DNA from: an uncultured bacterium
Lineage (GTDB): Bacteria > Bacillota > Clostridia > Lachnospirales > Lachnospiraceae
NCBI GenBank assembly: GCA_947177425.1
Contig: CAMWUN010000006.1
Coordinates: forward strand, 44,874-108,873
Length of the DNA: 64,000 nucleotides
Direction of reading: 5' to 3'
In this document: positions 45,123 to 53,595 of the stretch, in pieces
Layout: each line of letters begins with the position of its first letter
How positions within the stretch are numbered: position 1 is the stretch's first letter
Notes under the pieces: model-generated
Databases searched by the model: none
Seen by the model: only the letters and a program-made list of their open reading frames with translations
Told to the model about the DNA's origin: nothing
Made by a program: the position numbers and the translations under genes

Positions 45123-46031
45123 ATGGAAACCTCCTCCCTTTTTTTGGCTGAAAATATAAGCTGCGGCTACGGCGGCAAAGAGGTGCTTACAGAGGTAAGT
45201 TTTTCCCTCCCTCAAGGCTCCATGACCGGACTTTTAGGCGCTAACGGAAGTGGGAAATCCACCCTGCTCAAAGCCCTATGCCGCCAGATTCCCCACAGGG
45301 GAAACTGTTATCTGGAAGGACAGTCTCTTGCAAATCTGTCCCAGCGCCAGCTTGCCCGCAGGATAAGCTACATTCCCCAGCAAACCGGCATCCATGCATC
45401 CCTTCCCCTGCTGGAGGTGGTGCTGATGGGATTCAATCCCACCCTGGGCCTTTTACAGAACCCTTCTGTCTCCCAGCGTAACGCCGCAAGGGCCGCCCTT
45501 GCCAGAGTAGGTCTTGGGGGAATGGAAAATGCCGACTATCTGACATTAAGCGAAGGCCAAAAGCAGCTCTGCATCCTTGCCCGTACCATCGTGGAAGACA
45601 CCTCCCTTCTCCTTCTGGACGAGCCCGACAGCGCACTGGATTTCCATAACAGATACTATGGAATGGGGATGCTGCAAAAGCTTCTTTTGGGCAAAAATAA
45701 AGCGGCTCTTATCTGTCTCCACGACCCGGCCCTGGCTCTTGACTTCTGCAGCCAGCTTCTTATACTGAAAGACGGGAAGTGCACCGCCTCCCTTCATCCT
45801 GCTTCCGACAGCCTTCCCCGGATGAAGGAAGCCCTTTCGGATATCTATGGCCCCATTTCCCTTATCCGGTGCACCGACTCTCTGGGACAAAAACGGCTGA
45901 TGCTTTTATCGGAACTGGTACACTTTTCGAATCCGCCCCTGACCTGTCCGGCATGTCCACAACAGGCAGCGGAATATTCATCCTGCAATAGCCCGGCAGC
46001 AGGGGATACCCCCAAAGGAGAACCTATATGA
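45123..46031 (+). CDS. ABC transporter ATP-binding protein, FepC/BtuD type
   Basis: ATPase of the same importer, 302 aa. Walker A GANGSGKST, Q-loop IPQQTG, signature LSEGQKQLC (a variant of LSGGQ with Glu for Gly), Walker B LLLLDEPDSALD with its catalytic Glu, and an H-loop in ICLHDPALAL are present. The C-terminal 60 residues beyond the core domain include a Cys-x2-Cys pattern (TCPACPQQAA), unusual for this family. Its stop overlaps the ModE-type start (ATGA). Confidence 0.93.
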   Translation: METSSLFLAENISCGYGGKEVLTEVSFSLPQGSMTGLLGANGSGKSTLLKALCRQIPHRGNCYLEGQSLANLSQRQLARRISYIPQQTGIHASLPLLEVVLMGFNPTLGLLQNPSVSQRNAARAALARVGLGGMENADYLTLSEGQKQLCILARTIVEDTSLLLLDEPDSALDFHNRYYGMGMLQKLLLGKNKAALICLHDPALALDFCSQLLILKDGKCTASLHPASDSLPRMKEALSDIYGPISLIRCTDSLGQKRLMLLSELVHFSNPPLTCPACPQQAAEYSSCNSPAAGDTPKGEPI

Positions 46032-46369
46032 AATCTATAACCCGTGTATATCTATACGATGACGACCATAACCGCTTTTTTGGGGAAGGTCCCTGTCAGC
46101 TTTTACACGCTATTGAAGAAACCGGCTCCCTAAGAGCCGCTTCCGCAAGCATGAACATGGCCTACACCAAATCCCTTTCCATGATAAAGCGTGCTGAAAA
46201 GGCCCTGAATTTCCCCCTTACGGAAAAAAATATCGGCGGCAGAGGCGGCGGTGGAAGCCGTCTCACCCCCCAGGCAAAGGAGTTCTTACAGAATTATGAA
46301 AAATACCGAAATGCCTGCTATGAGGCAAACCAGCGGATTTACAGCGAAATCTTTTGCAGCCAGTCATGA
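46028..46369 (+). CDS. ModE-type winged-helix regulator (short form)
   Basis: DNA-binding protein of 113 aa with the ModE N-terminal domain: EGPCQLLHAIEETGSLRAASASMNMAYTKSLSMIKRAEKALNFPLTEKNIGGRGGGGSRLTPQAKEFLQNYEKY. The GGRGGGGSRLT wing is diagnostic. The molybdate-binding MopI domains of full ModE are missing, so the protein may sense metal by another route or act without it. Placed at the end of the importer operon and start of the Moco gene, with a matching operator at 42779-42802. Confidence 0.88.
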   Translation: MKSITRVYLYDDDHNRFFGEGPCQLLHAIEETGSLRAASASMNMAYTKSLSMIKRAEKALNFPLTEKNIGGRGGGGSRLTPQAKEFLQNYEKYRNACYEANQRIYSEIFCSQS

Positions 46370-47111
46370 AAAACTGCTGCCTGTCGGGTGCATCATTATG
46401 GCCTCCGGTCTTGGCAGACGCTTCGGCCGCAACAAACTGCTCATTGATTTCCACGGAAAGCCATTGATTTCCCACACAATAGAAAAAGTCAGGAACTTTC
46501 CATTTGCTAAGGCTCTCGTTGTCACCCGGCATAAGGAAACCGCCAGCCTGTGCGCAAAAGAAAATATCCCCTTCCTCCTCCACCAGCTTCCCGGCAAAAA
46601 CGATACCGTCCGGCTGGGGCTTCAAAAACTCCTCGCTGATGGGGGAAATCAAACACATCCGCATCTCCCGGGCCAGCACTTTAGGCAAACCCTGCAGGCC
46701 AGTTCCGGACAACTCACTGAACAGCCGCTCCAGCCCCGCATAGGACAGCTTATCGGGCCGCCGCTCCAGCCCTGCGCAGAACCGCTTATTGGTACCGGAA
46801 TTTCCGGCTGTCTCTTCTGGCCCGCCGACCAGCCGTTGGTTTCCCCCGAAAGTCTGGACGCCCTGACGCGCACCTTTTTCCACTTTCCCGATTCTATCTG
46901 CCGCCTTGGATATGAAGGTACTGCTGGAAGCCCCATCCTCTTCGGACAGAAATACTTCCCGGAACTGACGGCCCTGCCAGAGGACAAGGGCGGCTCCTTC
47001 CTTGCACAAAAATATCCCGGACAGGTAAAAATTGTACCTGCCCGGGATAAATATGAACTTTATGACATAGATACGCCAGAGGATTTGGCTTTCCTGTCCA
47101 AATTCCGTTAG
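46296..47111 (+). CDS. MocA-like molybdenum cofactor nucleotidyltransferase
   Basis: Probable CTP:molybdopterin cytidylyltransferase, needed to activate Mo hydroxylases. The nucleotide motif is CIIMASGLGRRFGRNKLLIDFHGKPLI and the metal motif is FWPADQPLVSPES; YELYDIDTPEDL closes the domain. Between them is an insert of about 50 residues encoded by a 36-bp tandem repeat. The start is uncertain: no ATG in frame follows the ModE stop, so translation begins inside the overlap (46296, 46314 or 46323). Same strand and coupled with the ModE-type gene. Last gene of the molybdenum operon. Confidence 0.82.
   Translation: MKNTEMPAMRQTSGFTAKSFAASHEKLLPVGCIIMASGLGRRFGRNKLLIDFHGKPLISHTIEKVRNFPFAKALVVTRHKETASLCAKENIPFLLHQLPGKNDTVRLGLQKLLADGGNQTHPHLPGQHFRQTLQASSGQLTEQPLQPRIGQLIGPPLQPCAEPLIGTGISGCLFWPADQPLVSPESLDALTRTFFHFPDSICRLGYEGTAGSPILFGQKYFPELTALPEDKGGSFLAQKYPGQVKIVPARDKYELYDIDTPEDLAFLSKFR
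46707..46792 (+). repeat. 36-bp tandem repeat inside the MocA-like gene
   Basis: Units at 46707-46742 and 46743-46778 plus a partial third from 46779 to 46792. Each encodes a 12-residue block, GQLTEQPLQPRI, GQLIGPPLQPCA and then EPLIG. They share CAGC/CCGCTCCAGCCC-type segments. The length is a multiple of three, so the frame is kept. Confidence 0.85.
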
Positions 47112-47171
47112 CTGATACACGCCTGCAGTCTGGATTATGGGAACTGTCCAGGCACACGGCCCAAACGCCGT

Positions 47172-48575
47172 TTATCCCCGGTCTTCGTCCTTAGGAAGCA
47201 GAATATTTAGCAGAATCGCCACCACCGCTGCCGGGACAATCCCAGACCCGCCGAAAATAAGCTGTACAAATTCCGGTGTATTGGCAAGAATGCCGGAGTT
47301 GGCGCCCATACCATACCCCACGCCAAGAGCAACTGACACAATTGTCAGATTTCTGGTGGTCATGGGGCCTTTCATGATAAGCTGGATACCGCTTACCACA
47401 ATGGATGAAAACATCATAACCGCCGCCCCTCCAAGAACCGCCTGGGGCATAATAGACACCAACGCCCCCAGCTTGGGAATCAGTCCGCACAGAATCAGGA
47501 AAACTGCCCCTGTTGCCAGTGCAAAACGGTTCACAACCTTTGTCATGGCCACCAGCCCTACATTCTGGCTGAAAGAAGTGTTGGGCAAAACACCGAACAG
47601 TGCGGCAAACGATGAACCCACACCGTCACATATTACGCCCCCTGCCAGTTCCTTGTCGGAAGCTTCCCTTCCAATGCCGCCCTCCATGACGCCTGAAATA
47701 TCCCCTACTGTCTCCACTGCCGTCACAACAAACATAATCATCACAGGAAGAATCGCCCGCAGGTCAAACACAATCTTCACAGGCATGATAGAAGGAATGG
47801 CAAACCAGCCTGCCTGTGCCACCTTGTCCCAGTTGAGCACCCAGGACTTCGTATATTCCGCGCCCTCTGCTGTCACCCCTGTGTGGGGCAGAATGAGTCC
47901 CATAACAAAAGCGGCCACATAGCCAGCCATAATTCCCAGCAAAATAGAAGAAGAACTTGCCATCCCCTTAGTTCCATGTTTCAGTGCCAGAATTACGATG
48001 AGCACAAAAAGGGCCAGAACCAGATTTTCCACGGAACCAAAGTCGCTTGCCCCGCTTCCGCCGCCAAAGGAGTTTATTCCCACAGAAATCAGCGACAGAC
48101 CGATTGACAGCACCACCGTCCCTGTTACCACCGACGGGAAAAACTTCCTAAGAGGCTTTAAGAAAAAGCCAAGCATCCCTTCAAACAGGCCGCCAATAAT
48201 GGATGCTCCCATCATCGCCCCATAGGCCGCAACGCCTCCGCCCATGGTAGCTGCTACGCTGTTGAACACGCCGATAAATCCCGAACTTGTCCCCATAATG
48301 ACAGGAACCTTTCCTCCTACCGGACCGACAGCATATAACTGCACCAGTGTCACAATGCCTGCAATCAGCATTGCGTTCTGCAAAAGCCCCACCTGCAAAG
48401 CGGCAAATTCACTGCCTCCTCCCATGCCACAGGCTCCCGTAATAATCAGGAGCGGCGTCAGGTTTCCCACAAACATCGCCAGCACATGCTGCAGTCCCAA
48501 AGGAACCGCCTGGGCCAGAGGCATTTTCGCTTCAAACTGATACGCTGCCTTAGACAACTCTTTCGTGTTGCTCAT
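47172..48575 (-). CDS. Nucleobase:cation symporter-2 family permease (xanthine/urate type)
   Basis: Purine transporter of about 467 aa with twelve to fourteen helices (NCS2/NAT family). AVPLGLQHVLAMFVGNLTPLLIITGACG starts the family pattern; the substrate signature region reads GVICDGVGSSFAALFGVLPNTSFSQNVGLVAMTKV, whose GVLPNTSFSQNVG form is that of xanthine/urate carriers rather than uracil ones. GAGGAGG before the ATG at 48575 sets the start. It converges on the molybdenum operon and supplies the probable substrate of the Mo hydroxylase. Confidence 0.9.
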   Translation of the reverse strand: MSNTKELSKAAYQFEAKMPLAQAVPLGLQHVLAMFVGNLTPLLIITGACGMGGGSEFAALQVGLLQNAMLIAGIVTLVQLYAVGPVGGKVPVIMGTSSGFIGVFNSVAATMGGGVAAYGAMMGASIIGGLFEGMLGFFLKPLRKFFPSVVTGTVVLSIGLSLISVGINSFGGGSGASDFGSVENLVLALFVLIVILALKHGTKGMASSSSILLGIMAGYVAAFVMGLILPHTGVTAEGAEYTKSWVLNWDKVAQAGWFAIPSIMPVKIVFDLRAILPVMIMFVVTAVETVGDISGVMEGGIGREASDKELAGGVICDGVGSSFAALFGVLPNTSFSQNVGLVAMTKVVNRFALATGAVFLILCGLIPKLGALVSIMPQAVLGGAAVMMFSSIVVSGIQLIMKGPMTTRNLTIVSVALGVGYGMGANSGILANTPEFVQLIFGGSGIVPAAVVAILLNILLPKDEDRG

Positions 48576-48717
48576 AAACATCCTCCTCATAAGTAATTGT
48601 GAACCAATGTCATTAATTGTGAATAATATCTTTTAAACAGCTTAGCACAGCCTCCATAAAATAACAATGTAGATTTTCTTCTCCTAATCTCTTATAATTG
48701 GTTTGAGGTGGGTTTTC

Positions 48718-49380
48718 ATGAAAAATATATTAGTAATCGACGACGATATCAGCATAGGAAATATGCTGGAAGAACTGCTAATCAAAGAAGGATACCAGGT
48801 TTCGCGGGCTTACTCGGGGACGGAAGCTTTGTATGTCTTATCCGACTCCTTCCCGGATCTTGTCCTTCTTGATCTGATGCTTCCGGGACTTGACGGCGAG
48901 GAACTTCTGCCCCGGATAAAAGATATTCCTGTCATCGTTGTCAGCGCCAAAGCAGATGTGGCGGACAAGGTGGAACTTCTCCTTCAGGGAGCGGCTGATT
49001 ATGTCACCAAACCATTTGACACCAGTGAACTTCTGGCACGGATAGCAGTACAGATGCGCAATGCACATACACAGAGCGCATCCTCTCCGCTTACCTTTAA
49101 AGACCTGCGGCTGGACACCCTCTCCCACAGCGTCGCCATCCGCGGCCAGGGTGTCCGTCTGACCCGGACTGAATATGCCATCTTAAAGCTTTTGATGCAG
49201 AATCCTTCCCAGGTCATCACCAAAACCCTGCTCCTTGAACGGCTCAGCGAAGATACCCCCGACTGCATGGAAAGTTCTCTGCGGGTGCACATCAGCAACC
49301 TGCGGAAAAAGCTGCGTGAAGCCGGAGGCGGCGACTATATCGAGGCCGTCTGGGGCATCGGTTTCAAAATGAAGGAATAG
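48718..49380 (+). CDS. OmpR-family response regulator
   Basis: Two-component regulator of about 220 aa. Receiver domain with IDDD at residues 7-10, phospho-acceptor Asp52 (LVLLDLMLPGLDG) and Lys near 100 (YVTKPF); C-terminal winged helix (LTRTEYAILKLLMQNPSQVITKTLLLERL...LRVHISNLRKKL). GAGGTGG precedes the ATG at 48718. It opens a set with a bacitracin-type ABC exporter and a histidine kinase, and probably switches on that exporter in response to an antimicrobial peptide. Confidence 0.93.
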   Translation: MKNILVIDDDISIGNMLEELLIKEGYQVSRAYSGTEALYVLSDSFPDLVLLDLMLPGLDGEELLPRIKDIPVIVVSAKADVADKVELLLQGAADYVTKPFDTSELLARIAVQMRNAHTQSASSPLTFKDLRLDTLSHSVAIRGQGVRLTRTEYAILKLLMQNPSQVITKTLLLERLSEDTPDCMESSLRVHISNLRKKLREAGGGDYIEAVWGIGFKMKE

Positions 49381-49490
49381 CTGTCCAGACAGGCTGTAAA
49401 TCTTTACTGTTTCTTTACTCTTTCCTTAACAGCTTTCTTAACATCTATCAGGTAACATAATAACAGATTAAATTTAAGGAGGCTATTTTT

Positions 49491-50405
49491 ATGGACTATG
49501 TTCTGACTACAAATGCCCTGTGCAAAAATTACAGACATTTCAAAGCTCTGAACGGATTTTCCATGCATGTGCCCAAAGGGGCAATCTATGGATTCGTTGG
49601 CAAAAACGGCGCAGGCAAAACCACGCTGATACGGCTTATCTGCGGATTGCAGGAGCCTACCGCAGGCGATTATACTTTATACGGGATAAATAACACAGAT
49701 AAAAAAATTAAAGATTCCCGCCGCAGAATAGGCGCGGTAGTGGAAACGCCCTCCATCTATCTGAACATGACGGCGGAGGAGAACCTGAAAGAACAATACC
49801 GCATTTTGGGACTGCCCTCTTTTGCAGACATACCGGAACTTTTAAAACTGGTCGGTCTTGAGGATACTGGCAGAAAGAAAGCCAAAAACTTTTCTTTGGG
49901 TATGCGCCAGCGGCTGGGTATTGCCATTGCCCTCTGCGGCGATCCCGACTTCCTTGTGCTGGATGAACCCATTAACGGCCTTGACCCACAGGGCATTATC
50001 GAAGTGCGGGAACTTATTTTGAAGCTGAATAGGCAGAAACAGATTACCGTATTGATTTCCAGCCATATTTTAGACGAATTGTCACGCCTTGCAACTCATT
50101 ACGGCTTTATAGATAAAGGCCGTCTTGTAAAAGAAATCAGCGCCCGGGACTTAGAGAACGCCTGCCGGAAATGCATCCGCCTGGAAGTCTCCGACATGAA
50201 AGTGTTTACCCGCGTGATGGACAGTCTGCGTCTGGAATATCACGTGCTTTCCGATACGCAGGCCGATATTTTTACGAAAGAAACCATTACCCGGCTGGTG
50301 CTCTCCCTTGCCAAGGAGGGCTGCGAAGTCCTCTCCCTCACGGAGCGGGATGAAAGCCTTGAAAGCTATTACGTAAGTCTGATAGGAGGTACGGAACATG
50401 AATAA
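49491..50405 (+). CDS. ABC transporter ATP-binding protein, BcrA-like
   Basis: ATPase of 304 aa. Walker A GKNGAGKTT, signature FSLGMRQRLG and Walker B FLVLDEPINGLDPQG are present; the N-terminal ALCKNYRHFKALNGFSMHVPKGAIYGFVG and long C-terminal part match BcrA/LanF-type drug or lantibiotic exporters. The downstream permease start overlaps its stop by 8 bp. Likely function is self-protection against bacitracin-like or other peptide antibiotics. Confidence 0.9.
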   Translation: MDYVLTTNALCKNYRHFKALNGFSMHVPKGAIYGFVGKNGAGKTTLIRLICGLQEPTAGDYTLYGINNTDKKIKDSRRRIGAVVETPSIYLNMTAEENLKEQYRILGLPSFADIPELLKLVGLEDTGRKKAKNFSLGMRQRLGIAIALCGDPDFLVLDEPINGLDPQGIIEVRELILKLNRQKQITVLISSHILDELSRLATHYGFIDKGRLVKEISARDLENACRKCIRLEVSDMKVFTRVMDSLRLEYHVLSDTQADIFTKETITRLVLSLAKEGCEVLSLTERDESLESYYVSLIGGTEHE

Positions 50406-51237
50406 ACTGTTATCCGCCAATTTCACACGGTTGAAAAAAGATGTCTTTCTCAAATTGTGTATCATTTTTATGTTTGCCATAGGCGCTCTGCTTCCTGTTT
50501 TGGACTATCATGTCATGATAACATATGAGTTTCCCCGTTACATTGATGAAAGTTTCTTTAGCTATACTTCATTTATGGTTATACTTTTTTCCGCTTTCTG
50601 CAGTCTTTTTATCGGCACAGAATACAGTGACGGAACCATCCGAAACAAACTGATTGTGGGACATAAAAGAATGGACATCTACTTATCTAACCTTACTGCC
50701 TGCATCATCGCCGGAGTTATTATGTGCATTGCCTACCTGATTCCCTATCTCCTCACAGGCATACCCCTGCTGGGCTTCTTTATCGTTGACAATATAAGCA
50801 CCATCTGGATTTTCCTTGGTTGTAATCTCGTGCTGCTCATTGCCCTTGCCGCAATTTTCACACTGGTTTCCATGCTGAACCAGAACAAGGCTCTGTCGGC
50901 TGTCATCTGTATTCTGGGACTGTTCGTCCTCTTAATGCTGGGCGCAATGATAGAGGACGGATTAAACCAGCCGGAATATTTTGAAGACTATGCCTACATG
51001 GATCCGGAAACCAAAGAATTAGTCATAGAGCCCTCCACGGCAAACCCCTATTATATCAGGGGAACCCAGCGGCAGATTTATGAATTCTTAAGCGACTTTC
51101 TTCCCGGCAGCCAAATTATACGGCTTTCCGCAATGGATGCACCAAGCCCGGAAATACTGGCCATGTACTCCGGCATCATCGCAGTTGCCACTACCAGTCT
51201 GGGGATATTCTTTTTCGGAAAAGAAGATATCAAATAG
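50398..51237 (+). CDS. ABC transporter permease, BcrB-like
   Basis: Membrane partner of the preceding ATPase, 279 aa with six predicted helices. FSAFCSLFIGTEYSDGTIRNKLIVGHKRMDIYLSNL is the conserved ABC-2-type segment of BcrB-like exporters. Codon-coupled to the ATPase gene (8-bp overlap, GGAGGT before the ATG). A structured noncoding stretch follows before the kinase gene. Confidence 0.87.
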   Translation: MNKLLSANFTRLKKDVFLKLCIIFMFAIGALLPVLDYHVMITYEFPRYIDESFFSYTSFMVILFSAFCSLFIGTEYSDGTIRNKLIVGHKRMDIYLSNLTACIIAGVIMCIAYLIPYLLTGIPLLGFFIVDNISTIWIFLGCNLVLLIALAAIFTLVSMLNQNKALSAVICILGLFVLLMLGAMIEDGLNQPEYFEDYAYMDPETKELVIEPSTANPYYIRGTQRQIYEFLSDFLPGSQIIRLSAMDAPSPEILAMYSGIIAVATTSLGIFFFGKEDIK

Positions 51238-51282
51238 ATCTAGTATAATCCACGATAATTACCGTTCCCTTACACGCAGGAT

Positions 51283-51362
51283 AAATTTTCATGTGCAAGG
51301 AAGCTGAATGAGGCGATGCTGGTAGCATCGTTGATTGAAGCTGACGCGGCAGATGGAAATTT
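51283..51362. other. Structured noncoding element between exporter and kinase genes
   Basis: Outer arms AAATTTTCATGTGC and GCAGATGGAAATTT (12 of 14 pair), inner perfect stem CGATGC-TGGTA-GCATCG, and two GAAGCTGA-like segments symmetrically between. No T-run follows. It resembles a small folded RNA or intergenic repeat; function unknown. Confidence 0.5.
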
Positions 51363-51418
51363 AGACAAGTGAAAGGGGCGGATAATTTTTGCTAAATCAG
51401 GCAGGAACCGGAGGTATT

Positions 51419-52324
51419 ATGGAAACAGGATTACCGATTTTAACAGTTATGCTTATTTCTATTATTCTGCTGTTATGGCTGAAAATACGCCTGATGCAGA
51501 AATCGGCGGATGAAATAAATAACAGTCTTGCCCAAAAACTGACTTCTGATACCAATACCCTGATTGATATCTCCAGCCGCGACCGGCACATGCAGAAACT
51601 GGCAGAAAGCATCAACTGCCAGCTTCGGGAACTGCGCCGCCAGCGGCTGCGCTTCCAGCAGGGGAATCTGGAAGTTACAGAAACCATTACCAACCTTTCC
51701 CATGACCTTCGCACGCCCCTGACTGCCATATGCGGGTATCTTGACCTTCTTGAAAAAACGACTGACCCACAGGAAACCAGCCGTTACCTGCAGATTATCA
51801 AGAGCCGCACGGAAGTTCTGAAACAGCTTTCGGAGGAGCTGTTCCGCTATTTTTCCGCCACATCCGAAATCAGCGGACTCACCTGCCAGTCTGTGGTGCT
51901 GAATAGTGCGCTGGAAGAGATTCTCTCCGCCTACTACGCCGCCTTAAAAAGCAGAAAAATCACCCCCGCCGTGCGCATGCCGGAAACAAAAATCACACGC
52001 AGCCTGAACAAAAATGCCCTGTCCCGCATCCTGGGAAATATTATCAGCAATGCACTGAAATACAGCGACGGAGACTTATCCATCACCCTGTCTGATGACG
52101 GCCAGATCACCTTTTCCAACCATGCCTCAAAATTAAATGAACTGCAGGCCATGCGGCTGTTTGACCGCTTTTATACAGTGGAAACCGCTGCCAAATCCAC
52201 CGGCCTTGGACTCTCCATTGCAAAAGAACTGACCGAACAGATGGGAGGCTCCATTTCAGCAGAATATGATGAAGGGATGCTGCATATTGTCCTGTCCTTT
52301 CCTGTACACGAAGCCAGCCATTGA
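51419..52324 (+). CDS. Sensor histidine kinase
   Basis: Kinase of about 301 aa with a single N-terminal membrane helix and almost no extracellular part, like the intramembrane-sensing kinases that work with BcrAB-type exporters. H-box TNLSHDLRTPLTAICGY (His95), N-box LGNIISNALKYS, and G-box STGLGLSIAKEL are intact. GGAGGT before the ATG at 51419 favours this start over a TTG at 51389. It pairs with the OmpR-type regulator at 48718, the exporter genes lying between them. Confidence 0.9.
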   Translation: METGLPILTVMLISIILLLWLKIRLMQKSADEINNSLAQKLTSDTNTLIDISSRDRHMQKLAESINCQLRELRRQRLRFQQGNLEVTETITNLSHDLRTPLTAICGYLDLLEKTTDPQETSRYLQIIKSRTEVLKQLSEELFRYFSATSEISGLTCQSVVLNSALEEILSAYYAALKSRKITPAVRMPETKITRSLNKNALSRILGNIISNALKYSDGDLSITLSDDGQITFSNHASKLNELQAMRLFDRFYTVETAAKSTGLGLSIAKELTEQMGGSISAEYDEGMLHIVLSFPVHEASH

Positions 52325-52486
52325 CGGGCCCCGTTATATTGCTTTTGATTCCCGCGGGCAACAAGCCAGGTGGGCATGCCTGCATGAACATTTGGCGACT
52401 GCCGCGAGGGTCACATACCGCTGCCCTGCAGCGCTGCAGGATCGATGCCCTGTTGCCTGCAGCGGGGGTTGTTGACTTACAAAGTC

Positions 52487-52975
52487 TTACAGTGTGTTCT
52501 CCTGCACAATGTCCGCAAATCCGCATCCAACAGTCTGTGCCAAATCCCCCGGCGTTAATTCTATCTGAAATCCTACCTTACCGGCGCTGACAAACATCTT
52601 CTCATACTGCCTGGCCGTTTCATGAATAAAGGTTGGGAACTGTCTCTTCATCCCAATAGGCGAACAGCCGCCGTGGACATAGCCGGTCAGTGGCAGCAGT
52701 TCCTTCTGTTTAATCATGCTGACCGCTTTCTCCCCGGCTGCCTTTGCCGCTTTCTTTAAATCCAGTTCTTCCCGGACCGGGACTACAAAGACATAATACT
52801 GCCCGGATTTTCCCTGTGTCACAAGGGTTTTAAATACCTTGTCCGCATCTTCGCCAAGAATTGCAGCAATCTCCTCTCCGCTCATAGATGCATCCGGCTC
52901 ATAAGTGTGGCTTGCATAGGATATCTTTTTTGCGTCAAGCACGCGCATCACATTGGTTTTATCCTTATTCTTCAT
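52487..52975 (-). CDS. ybaK: Cys-tRNA(Pro)/Cys-tRNA(Cys) deacylase, YbaK family
   Basis: Trans-editing enzyme of 162 aa that frees prolyl-tRNA mischarged with cysteine. The YbaK fold is visible: DKVFKTLVTQGKSGQYYVFVVPVREELDLKKAAKAAGEK with the conserved Lys near residue 48, GYVHGGCSPIGMKRQFPTFIHETA, and the final FQIELTPGDLAQTVG. Monocistronic, cytoplasmic. Confidence 0.93.
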   Translation of the reverse strand: MKNKDKTNVMRVLDAKKISYASHTYEPDASMSGEEIAAILGEDADKVFKTLVTQGKSGQYYVFVVPVREELDLKKAAKAAGEKAVSMIKQKELLPLTGYVHGGCSPIGMKRQFPTFIHETARQYEKMFVSAGKVGFQIELTPGDLAQTVGCGFADIVQENTL

Positions 52976-53073
52976 CTGTTACCGCTCCCCGTCTCCTTAT
53001 GCCCATGGTCATCCCGAAAGTCTGTCCTGTATACGTAAAAGTCATGGCACATTACCGCCATATGGGCCAGCTT

Positions 53074-53529
53074 CTACGACAGTGTATCCAGCATATCCTG
53101 CGGATTTTCCGCCGCTTTTACTTTGTCTATGGCCCTGACAATCGTTCCTTCTTCATCAATCAGATACGTGGTCCGCACTACTCCCATGGAAACTTTCCCA
53201 TAATTCTTCTTCTCTTTCCAGACATCATACGCCTTAATAACATCCAGTTCTGTATCAGACAAAAGCGTAAACGGCAGGCTGTATTTCTCCTCAAATTTCT
53301 TATGGGATGCCACGGAATCCTTGCTGATGCCAAGAATTACCGCTCCCTTTTTACAAAACTGCGGATATCTTTCTCCAAAACCGCACGCCTGCTTCGTACA
53401 TCCGGGCGTATTATCTTTTGGATAAAAATACAAAATAACTTTCTGTCCTTTGTAATCCGACAGAGAGTGCATCTCCCCGTTCTGGTCCGGCAAAGTAAAA
53501 TCCGGTGCCTTTGTTCCTGCTTCAAGCAT
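53074..53529 (-). CDS. bcp: Thioredoxin-dependent thiol peroxidase (BCP/PrxQ)
   Basis: Peroxiredoxin of 151 aa that reduces hydrogen peroxide and organic peroxides. The active site is NTPGCTKQACGF, with peroxidatic Cys44 and resolving Cys49 in the atypical 2-Cys arrangement of PrxQ/BCP. AGTKAPDFTLPDQNGE starts the family fold. Full length. Confidence 0.95.
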   Translation of the reverse strand: MLEAGTKAPDFTLPDQNGEMHSLSDYKGQKVILYFYPKDNTPGCTKQACGFGERYPQFCKKGAVILGISKDSVASHKKFEEKYSLPFTLLSDTELDVIKAYDVWKEKKNYGKVSMGVVRTTYLIDEEGTIVRAIDKVKAAENPQDMLDTLS

Positions 53530-53595
53530 TCGTCTCTTCCTCCATTTCTTTTATCTGCATACATCCGCCTTTTATGAAACATATGTAAATTCTCT

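Noticed and set aside
46707..46792. Possible CRISPR-like array
   Set aside because: Repeats are contiguous with no spacers and lie inside a coding frame.
46263..47120. 285-aa reading frame antisense to the MocA-like gene
   Set aside because: The plus frame has clear nucleotidyltransferase motifs and operon coupling; the antisense frame has no ribosome-binding site and no recognised domain.
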